DNA from: Symsagittifera roscoffensis
Lineage: Eukaryota; Xenacoelomorpha; Acoela; Convolutidae
Direction of reading: 5' to 3'
DNA length: 64,000 bases
Assembly: GCF_963678635.1 (NCBI RefSeq)
Contig: NC_087066.1
Span: 20,803,996 to 20,867,995, forward strand
The notes beneath the pieces are model-generated. The model was not told the origin of the DNA and searched no databases. It saw only the letters and a list, made by a program, of their open reading frames with translations. Numbering within the stretch: position 1 is the stretch's first letter; each line of letters opens with the position of its first letter. Both the position numbers and the translations under genes were made by a program. Of the stretch, positions 10,420-18,190 are shown piece after piece.

Positions 10420-11556
10420 CAATTCAAAAATCCATCAAAAATTGCTACCCAACAGTCACAAAATCAGTCTTCACCGACATCATCCCAAGATAATCAAACA
10501 CCACCTTCAACTACTCAAAATCCTCAAACATCTACACGAATTTCTTTTCAAGACAATCCATACACCTTTGAAGAACGGCACGCTCGTTTATCTGAACCAC
10601 TAGAACCAGTTCAACGACAAGCACCTCTAAGTGAACCAACATATAATCTTTACCCAACACTACCACAAGAACTAAGTAGAATACGAAACCTTAGTCAAAA
10701 CCAAAACACAACAGAAATAAATAGACAAATTATACATCCTCGACGAAATAGAAATTTTCAAACTCCCCGAGTTCATTTTGATATACCTCAATCCCCAACA
10801 CAAACTACTCCAGAAAACACCACTGGTATCACACCAGAAACCCCTACACTTCTTTCACAACGAAGCACTTCAAGTCTACCTTCAGACTACTTAGGTTCAA
10901 CACCAACATCTGAACAAATACGAGAAAACCCTTTTAACCCCCCAAACCTAACATCACGACTACCATATTGGACTACACATTCATTTACACAAGGTGAACC
11001 AAATTTAGCCAATGACCCCATAGATATTTCTACGGATACAACAACATCCTCATCACTACCAGAAACACTATCACTACCATCAACACCATCAACAAGTCAA
11101 TTTTCACCACTACCCTTTAACTTAAATTTTCCAAATAATCTCGACGCCAGATATCGAGAACAATCATCTATAAATATTCCTTTAAGATTAGATTGGAATA
11201 CATTCACAGCACCTCCACCATTATTTGGACAACATCAAGAAAGTAACCGCCTTCATAACTGGGCACTTAATAGATTACAATATCGCCAAGATATTCACAA
11301 CGATATCCGTGATCACAATATTCAAATACTCCAACAAAACAGTTTACAATTAAAGTTTGAAATCACAGTTAAATTAAACAATATTACACAACATCCCTAC
11401 CCATTAAATCCACCTAACATCACAGCTCAATCACTACCACCACCGTTTATAACTACCGAAGTAATATATAAATACGACAGATACACCAAAAACACAATTG
11501 GTTACATTACATTTTATAATCCATACTCAGGATTATCATACACATGTATATTCTAA
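10420..11556 (+). CDS. 379-codon open frame with no ATG; Ser/Thr/Pro-rich then globular
   Basis: The frame is open from 10420, just after an in-frame TAA at 10417-10419, to the TAA at 11554-11556, and I find no in-frame ATG codon. The N-terminal two thirds are rich in Ser, Thr, Pro, Gln and Asn. The last 120 residues look folded (for example LRLDWNTFTAPPPLFGQ and LQLKFEITVKLNN). Chance openness over 1.1 kb is unlikely even in this composition. Expression would need splicing (a possible acceptor, CTACCCAACAG, ends at 10455), frameshifting from the upstream ORF, or non-AUG initiation. It overlaps the envelope ORF by 13 nt. Family unknown. Confidence 0.6.
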   Translation, partial: QFKNPSKIATQQSQNQSSPTSSQDNQTPPSTTQNPQTSTRISFQDNPYTFEERHARLSEPLEPVQRQAPLSEPTYNLYPTLPQELSRIRNLSQNQNTTEINRQIIHPRRNRNFQTPRVHFDIPQSPTQTTPENTTGITPETPTLLSQRSTSSLPSDYLGSTPTSEQIRENPFNPPNLTSRLPYWTTHSFTQGEPNLANDPIDISTDTTTSSSLPETLSLPSTPSTSQFSPLPFNLNFPNNLDARYREQSSINIPLRLDWNTFTAPPPLFGQHQESNRLHNWALNRLQYRQDIHNDIRDHNIQILQQNSLQLKFEITVKLNNITQHPYPLNPPNITAQSLPPPFITTEVIYKYDRYTKNTIGYITFYNPYSGLSYTCIF

Positions 11557-14162
11557 AATTATTAAATTTTCTCCAACTCCTTTTTCTAGTAACTTCAATT
11601 CAAAACATAAACCCTTCACCTCGTACAGGACCACAAGATTTATTAGTAACACATTACGATTGCGAAGAAAATGAACAGAAAACACTACATAAATATGCAA
11701 TCAATCAAGTATCACAATGTGAAACAGAACCACAAGCTATAGAAACCACAGATATAATAGCAACACTCTACTCAAAAGCCCGAGCTACAACAGTTACAGG
11801 TTATAAATTCACAGCAACATTTTCCGAAAAGAAAGTACATTGTTCACAAGTCTCGAACGGAAACAAAAACCGACTTGACCATGAATCATTCTATCAAAGT
11901 AATATAGAACGTCTTTTACATCTCAATCCCGACGATTGTAAAAATGAATTACTTAGACTAAACATCACACAAAATAAAAATTCCCAAAGAAAATTAGTTA
12001 ATTTTCAAGTTTTTTCAGACTCTGTACATCAATCACAACTTGAAAGACACCAAGGACATATAAAACTAGACGAAAAATACCCGTATAACGGCGCACACGG
12101 ACGATTAACATATGACCTACATGATAAACATTGGATACCACACATTGGTATAAATAACCCATCAAACTGCAAAGCAGACACAAAAAATAAAGGATATCAA
12201 GAAATAATGTTTTTCGATTGGAAAATACAACTCGAAAAAATACAACTCACACGAGATTTATCTGATAATACAATGATCTATCAAGGAATCCGACTACCTT
12301 GTAAAAACGATCAAGGATATTGCGACCCTACAACAAGAACACAAGCAACAATTGTTTGGTTCCCCGAAGACACATGTACAACATTTCAAGTAGCAAAAAT
12401 ACACGCTCGTATGATAAAATTTCACGAAAAATATTTCATACAATCAATTCCTTACGAACAAGTCCATCCATCACGAAAACTAAGTTCCGATTTTAGAAAC
12501 ATAGATAACATAGAAAATAAATTGACACGTTTTCAAATATATCAAGAAACAGAACTTGCATGTAAATACAGAAATCCACTTCACAGAACACAATACTCTG
12601 AAATTTTAGTTGAATATGAAAAAGGATTCGACATGACCACTGGAAAAGTAAAAATCGACCCATATGCCACAGGTCATCCTCTAAACGAAGGAACATCCTA
12701 TATACCAGTTAATTTTGAAAAAAGCAACGGACAACCTGGTGGACATCTAAAACCTTATGACACCAGAAGCACACGCTTACAAGAATTATCACTAATGAAT
12801 ACCACATATTTTGGTAATATCCACTATGATATTCATTTGGATATGAAACTAGACTATACAATTAGCCGCATTTTTCAAGAAATGTCACTCTCCGAATTAG
12901 AAACACTACATCAACTATGCGAATTAGAACGAACACAAATATTACAATCACTTGCACTAGCAGTATTAAAAATACCCTACGCAGGATATTTATTATCAGG
13001 AAATAGATCAAATTTTTTAGACTATGAAGGAAACATCTTATGGTTTTATACTTGTACTAAAAAAGTATCACCACTATACGTTTTTGAAGATAAACGATGT
13101 TATAAAAGAATCCCTATCTTTTATAAGAATAAAGTACATTTCGTGGATACACTTTCACGAAGAACCTATTTCTGGGATACCGCAGTCCCATGTGGATCAG
13201 AAAATAGCCACAATGTAGTACAACTAAACCCTGATGAAAATAAATATTATCTTCTCACTCCATACCCCACATTAATGCAATCACTCAAAAAATTTTCACC
13301 AGAAAGCATTCGCGCTATCGCTCGAAACCCAAATATAGACTTACAATCAATAGGAATCTATTCAAAATCAGATATTCAACATCACATTAGAACACAACAA
13401 TTCCAAGAGTTACTAACACAAATGGACACTATACAAAGACAATCAATTGACCAAAACTTACGCAAACTTGCAGAAACCGCAGGATTTGCCGATATCTACA
13501 CACAAGACTATAGCGGATATTTTAAAGACATTAAAGATTATATATATCTAAACGGCGAAAAATACCGTCCCCAAGATATATCACCAATCAACATTTTTAG
13601 CTTTGTTACACTCAAAAATGAGATCCTAGATTTTCTAGGATGGCCCTACTACATCTTAGAAAAATTGACTATTTTATACGCAATGTTTAACTTTATTGGA
13701 TTTCTTTTCTCACTCTTAAAAGGAATCTACAATACATGTGCTATACACACACAAGTAAACAGACAAGCAAGTGTAGCACGCATACTCTTTGCAGGATTTT
13801 TTGGAATCTTTTCCACATCTATAAACAAAATTCTTTTAGACGCACAAATAAAAGAATATAACACAAAAATAACAACACGACAAAATACATACGACGAAGA
13901 ACATAACAATGTAGACACACAGCCAACGGCACCACAATTGCCACCCCTGCCAAATAACCATCCACTATCCCTAGTCCCACGAAATTTTCGAAATTTAGCA
14001 ATCACACATAATCCAAATTTTAGACTCATCACATCACAAAGTCCCGTACAGCATATAATGACACATCAATCACACGATGATAACACTTATGAACAAATTA
14101 TTGAACAACCCCATACCACCGCTTTTCAATCTCAAAATAATAATTTTTTTAGCCCACGATGA
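11544..14162 (+). CDS. Envelope-like membrane glycoprotein (872 aa)
   Basis: The protein starts with a hydrophobic signal peptide (about residues 1-19). A long Cys-containing ectodomain follows, with an early HYDCEENEQ motif, further spaced cysteines and several N-x-S/T sites. A strongly hydrophobic region is at about 700-735 (LTILYAMFNFIGFLFSLL) and a second at about 748-768, before a polar tail of about 100 residues. This is the layout of a type I viral fusion glycoprotein, and its place after pol is that of retroviral env. The N-terminal YDC pattern recalls glycoproteins of chuvirus-like RNA viruses, which some LTR elements have captured, but that is a tentative impression without alignment. 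I see no clear furin site or fusion peptide. It overlaps the ATG-less ORF (13 nt) and the next ORF (ATGA). Confidence 0.7.
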   Translation: MYILKLLNFLQLLFLVTSIQNINPSPRTGPQDLLVTHYDCEENEQKTLHKYAINQVSQCETEPQAIETTDIIATLYSKARATTVTGYKFTATFSEKKVHCSQVSNGNKNRLDHESFYQSNIERLLHLNPDDCKNELLRLNITQNKNSQRKLVNFQVFSDSVHQSQLERHQGHIKLDEKYPYNGAHGRLTYDLHDKHWIPHIGINNPSNCKADTKNKGYQEIMFFDWKIQLEKIQLTRDLSDNTMIYQGIRLPCKNDQGYCDPTTRTQATIVWFPEDTCTTFQVAKIHARMIKFHEKYFIQSIPYEQVHPSRKLSSDFRNIDNIENKLTRFQIYQETELACKYRNPLHRTQYSEILVEYEKGFDMTTGKVKIDPYATGHPLNEGTSYIPVNFEKSNGQPGGHLKPYDTRSTRLQELSLMNTTYFGNIHYDIHLDMKLDYTISRIFQEMSLSELETLHQLCELERTQILQSLALAVLKIPYAGYLLSGNRSNFLDYEGNILWFYTCTKKVSPLYVFEDKRCYKRIPIFYKNKVHFVDTLSRRTYFWDTAVPCGSENSHNVVQLNPDENKYYLLTPYPTLMQSLKKFSPESIRAIARNPNIDLQSIGIYSKSDIQHHIRTQQFQELLTQMDTIQRQSIDQNLRKLAETAGFADIYTQDYSGYFKDIKDYIYLNGEKYRPQDISPINIFSFVTLKNEILDFLGWPYYILEKLTILYAMFNFIGFLFSLLKGIYNTCAIHTQVNRQASVARILFAGFFGIFSTSINKILLDAQIKEYNTKITTRQNTYDEEHNNVDTQPTAPQLPPLPNNHPLSLVPRNFRNLAITHNPNFRLITSQSPVQHIMTHQSHDDNTYEQIIEQPHTTAFQSQNNNFFSPR

Positions 14163-15952
14163 GCCGCCAACTTGGATCACTCCATCGATCAAATTCCCAT
14201 CCAACCAACCTTACCTCTTCAATCCCAATAATCCCACTTTTTGCTTTTCCGCCACCCGATTTTCCATCTAGCAATGTAACATCAGGCATGAATTCCGACA
14301 CTAACTCACAAATTTCAGTTTTATACTCCATCTCACAGCTAAATAACCCGAATATTGAAACCCCCGATGAATTTGCCGACTCAGAACCATCTCCATCCAA
14401 TAATTTCCATAACCCTTCTCATTTTTCTCAACCTCCCTTTCAACCCATATTGTCAAATAACCCTGACCCCATCACTCCTACACCCTCTTATGCTTCCCAA
14501 GTTACCCCAACCTACTCCTCATACCACTCTGACCAATCATCTCCAGATACCCCCCGAATCTCACCAGAGCTAGACAATTTTATTACCCTCCAACAACAAC
14601 CCTACCACCTTAACACCCCGACCATAAACCAAATCTCCTCCACTACAAATTCAACCAATCCTCCTACACCCTCTTCAAATTATACTGAATCATTAGCACC
14701 ATCATCCACATCAACTGAATCCTCACTCAATACTAATAGAGCTTACCGCACTTTTAAAAGAAAATTCCCCAACCATCCTTTCCCAGCAAAACCAGGAACA
14801 GCCCGTGAATACATCAATCACCCCCAGCATACTAACACAAGAGAATTTTTAGCTATCACTTTACCCTCATTTCCACAATACACCTTAAACACCCCTCATG
14901 ACGCTAACGAAACACGCAACTTTGTAGACGAATACGTTTTAATGCCCACTCTCTCTTGGACCTCATACTATCATTTCACTAACCCTCTTTGCTTACCTTT
15001 AACCAACACTTCCATCGATACAGACCGAAACAAAGACATGCTATATCGACTAACTACACCACTCACCGCTAGACAATTTACTTACGTAGGATATAAAAAA
15101 TCACTAAAAATACACACTGCACCTAGAGCTAATGAATATACACTAGAATACTACGATCACAACATCATAAGAGCTAACCAAGATCAATTCTTAGATGAAG
15201 ATCGCTTCGCTAATCCACAAATCACCGAGAAATTTTTCATCAAGACACCATATGTATTTACACTAAACATCTTTGACCGAAAGTTTGATCACATTATTTC
15301 AGAAGCACTAACAAGCACACAAGCATACGAAAGTTTTAAAGAACGCTTCCAAATCTTCTCACTAACCTTTCATTTCCTTGCACCACACGAAAGAGATTTA
15401 CACTGCTCACACGATATTATGTTGCGAACTAAACAAACACATACATACAGTTACTATCGTTTCATCCAAAATCACTTTGACCTCCACACACCCTCTAGAC
15501 AACCACACCATCGTTTCCAATTCATCAATTCAAAATACACTTCACCATATTTCCTAAATTTCACATATTGTATTAAAGACACTAACCTTCATGGTATTCT
15601 TCGTAATTATGACCCCATAACCCAAATGTACATCTTCTGTCCCATCACCAAGACCTTCAACGCCGAAGAATCCCGACCCTTCCTTATCCCGCACGAGTTT
15701 GTACAGCCTATAGAAATCCCCATTTTAGAATTCATCCATAACACTACATTTAACCACAAATTATATAACTTAATCCAAAACACACCTTATGAGTTTGCAG
15801 TAGGCACTGAAGAACTAACCACCATTAAGGCACTTCAATTGCTTTGGCCACTACTTCAAACTAAAAATATCATCCGCATATTAGCTAAACTACTCACAAC
15901 TTCAGAACTAATTCACGACATCTTCCCCCACGGTTTTTTCCCCGACGACTAA
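14159..15952 (+). CDS. 597-aa retroelement protein of unknown function with Ser/Thr/Pro-rich N-terminus
   Basis: Its ATG overlaps the envelope stop in the sequence ATGA. Residues 1 to about 195 are very rich in Ser, Thr, Pro and Asn and probably disordered. Residues 200-597 are a folded-looking, aromatic-rich domain without a membrane segment (for example TAREYINHPQH, VLMPTLSWTSYYHF, FQIFSLTFHFLAPHERD). No retroviral or other family is recognised. The ATG-less ORF at 10420 has the same architecture, a disordered STP-rich half followed by a globular half; whether the two are paralogous is not visible by eye. The stop is followed 3 nt later by a consensus splice donor. Confidence 0.7.
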   Translation: MSRQLGSLHRSNSHPTNLTSSIPIIPLFAFPPPDFPSSNVTSGMNSDTNSQISVLYSISQLNNPNIETPDEFADSEPSPSNNFHNPSHFSQPPFQPILSNNPDPITPTPSYASQVTPTYSSYHSDQSSPDTPRISPELDNFITLQQQPYHLNTPTINQISSTTNSTNPPTPSSNYTESLAPSSTSTESSLNTNRAYRTFKRKFPNHPFPAKPGTAREYINHPQHTNTREFLAITLPSFPQYTLNTPHDANETRNFVDEYVLMPTLSWTSYYHFTNPLCLPLTNTSIDTDRNKDMLYRLTTPLTARQFTYVGYKKSLKIHTAPRANEYTLEYYDHNIIRANQDQFLDEDRFANPQITEKFFIKTPYVFTLNIFDRKFDHIISEALTSTQAYESFKERFQIFSLTFHFLAPHERDLHCSHDIMLRTKQTHTYSYYRFIQNHFDLHTPSRQPHHRFQFINSKYTSPYFLNFTYCIKDTNLHGILRNYDPITQMYIFCPITKTFNAEESRPFLIPHEFVQPIEIPILEFIHNTTFNHKLYNLIQNTPYEFAVGTEELTTIKALQLLWPLLQTKNIIRILAKLLTTSELIHDIFPHGFFPDD

Positions 15953-15955
15953 CAG

Positions 15956-16035
15956 GTAAGTATGAATTAAATGAATATTACTAACTAATTAAAATATTGA
16001 AAAAACTCACCATTCTTTATTCATGTTTTCTTTAG
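15956..16035 (+). other. Probable 80-nt intron directly after the last retroelement stop codon
   Basis: The sequence reads CAG|GTAAGT at the 5' side, with its G at 15955 three nt after the TAA, and TTTTCTTTAG| at the 3' side. Both are close to full consensus and the interval is a typical short-intron size. It lies in the 3' untranslated part, so it would not alter the last protein. The acceptor might instead be joined to an upstream donor to make short subgenomic RNAs. Confidence 0.5.
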
Positions 16036-17410
16036 ATTTTTAGCCTTCATCCGACGATCACCTACAAAAACCACAAAAGACAAATAAAAATCGCAAACTT
16101 CATCAAACAAATTTCCAAAATTCTATTAATCTCTTACACATATAAATTTATAAATTCAATACCAATGCAGTAAATTAATTTATAAAATTTTCCCCCAAAA
16201 AGCAGTAAATCTACATATGATGAAAATTTGTATCTTAAAATTCCCCCATTACTAGCAGTAAATTTCCAAATTCTATGCAGTAAATTAATAAAATGCAATT
16301 GCAGTACTAACCTTTTGATATTTTCATTCACTCGCACAGAAATTCTATCCATACTCGCACAGCTCGCCCACGAAGAATTGTTTAAAATAATGAATTTCAG
16401 TTTCAAGTTTTCACACTCAATAACTCTAACACACGATAACAAGTTTCAAACTTTCCTTTAACCCGGTTGGAGAGGAATCATATACTAAACAAAACTAACC
16501 AACGCAGCTTACTAAATACCACAAATCATAGAATAACAGCATGACTAAGAAAAGGAAACCAACGGTACCCAAACCGGATTAACCCAGTTTAAAACTGGAT
16601 AATTTATTCTTTTGAAGACTATTATAAAGTCTTAGAAAGAAATAATAAAACACAAAAAAGTCGAAAGACAAACCCATACCACAAACAATTTGATTTTTGA
16701 AAAAAGGACACAACCAAAGAAACATAAGTAAAACCACAACAAACCCAACATAAAACGTTGTCACATAACAGGACCCCTCACAAAAACCGCATGAAATCAT
16801 ACTCCCACACCTGGCCTAACCCACCAGGAAAGGACGTCCTGAGCATGCTCTATAGCCGGCCTAACCCACCGCGCTACATCCACGCTTTGTGACCACACCT
16901 TTATTTTTAATAAGAGCTACTCAAGGGTGAGTAACTCTTCAAAATAACCGAACTAAAACAAAAAGCTTTTGTGAAAACAACTAACTAAAATCATGATTAA
17001 AAAATATTAAACTAATAAAAGTTTTATAAAATGTAAAATCACATGATGCAATATATAGATCAGAATACAACACCAAGGACGAACATCAAAAGACAAGACG
17101 ACCTCACTACACTCGAGAGAGAATGACCAACTACAATCGATATGCCACTCACAATCACAACTCAAAGGATTTAGAGTACGACTTGACTTCGCAGAAAAGG
17201 ACTTCATTGAACTAGACCAATGACCACCTCGATGTTCAAGTATACGTACAGATCCGAGTAATCAGGCATCCCCTCCACGCACAATCTCCACGCCATTCCC
17301 AAGCTAGATCAGATACAAAGGAAGTTCTCCCTGAAGAACAGAAAAACCTGACATAGCCAACCATTCTGAAATCAGAATTGGTTTTGTTGCAAAGACTCAG
17401 TCGTTGTCAC
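16036..17410 (+). other. 3' non-coding region of the retroelement with GCAGTAAAT repeats
   Basis: No convincing ORF. The nonamer GCAGTAAAT occurs four times within 120 nt, starting at 16167, 16202, 16255 and 16277, with a variant near 16308. CCTAACCCACC occurs twice, near 16814 and 16860. A hairpin with arms TACTC/GAGTA extended by AAGAG/CTCTT is near 16912-16940. The composition shifts gradually away from the G-poor bias towards the right. Confidence 0.45.
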
Positions 17411-17960
17411 AAGGAGAAGCGAAAGAAAATTGTGATGTTCGCCAAATACCAACGTCCATCATCCATCCTTGAACTACAGAAGAACTGTTCTAAAAAACAC
17501 TGTAAAACCCGGATGGGTGGAACCTGATCTAAACTATATTTTATGATTGGATAAATTAAATGTTTTACCAATGTAAAGTATTTAATATTAACCAATCATG
17601 ATCCATCTAACTAACAACCCACTTATTTGTAAGTGCTGAAGTTACTTGTAATTTCAGCACCAGAGAGATTTGAATTTAACTTAGAAATTAGTTGGACTCT
17701 CCCGAGCACTTCAGCAGCCGCAATAAACCAGTATACCCTAGATCTATTGAGCCTAGCAGAGACTAGTTAAACAACCTGAGACTAGATAGTATAAGAGTAA
17801 GATTAGGATCGGTATTAGACTAAGAAGTTGCACGAATCTATCCGGCCGAAAATAAGATAGCGTGACGAGCAGACGGTGTACCCTATCCGAAATTACTCTA
17901 TGAGTTACGCCCCAGTCATAACTCACTAGTGTATATTAATTACCTCCGCTAGAAGAAAAA
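17411..17960 (+). repeat. Probable 3' LTR region, borders not fixed
   Basis: A nearly pure purine tract (17411-17429) is followed by TGTGATG at 17431, as expected for a polypurine tract abutting an LTR that begins with TG. Within it are a hairpin formed by GTGCTGAA (17633-17640) and TTCAGCAC (17653-17660) and an AATAAA at 17722. The right end cannot be fixed because the 5' LTR is not in the window. An alternative start is TGTAAAACCC near 17502. Confidence 0.35.
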
Positions 17961-18190
17961 AGGCCGAGGAAATGAGCCAATTAGTAAAAGAAGAAATTGA
18001 TGGTCGCATTTTAATTGAAAATACCTTTACCAATTTTACGGTTGATTGAAACTGAGTGAAAAAAATGTAGAATCGTCACTTTTACACCTAAAATTTTTTT
18101 CTTATCCTAGCTGAAACAATTATGAAAAAATTCAACATAACCGTTAGGCTTCATTGGCTTTTTACCAGTTTTAAATAAACGGGGCTTATA

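Larger units (their letters stand above)
1..17960 (+). mobile_element. Giant Ty3/gypsy-type LTR retroelement with envelope-like and extra genes, 5' end outside the window
   Basis: One transcription unit on the + strand explains 1 to about 17.9 kb. In order: leader (1-786), two short ORFs, gag-pol (1722-9398), two tiny membrane ORFs, an ATG-less ORF (10420-11556), an envelope-like ORF (11544-14162), an unknown ORF (14159-15952), then 3' non-coding sequence. The order PR-RT-RNase H-integrase in one frame with a GPY/F tail is typical of Ty3/gypsy (Metaviridae). All large ORFs are open, which suggests a recent insertion. The + strand is A/C-rich and very G-poor throughout, unlike the DNA after 18 kb. 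No 5' LTR is seen, since nothing near the left edge matches the 3' end, so the element starts upstream. The right boundary is approximate. At more than 17 kb it is far longer than usual gypsy elements (about 5-9 kb). Confidence 0.85.

Noticed and set aside
16160-16320. CRISPR-like array from the GCAGTAAAT repeats
   Set aside because: The repeats are only 9 nt and irregularly spaced, and the genome is eukaryotic.
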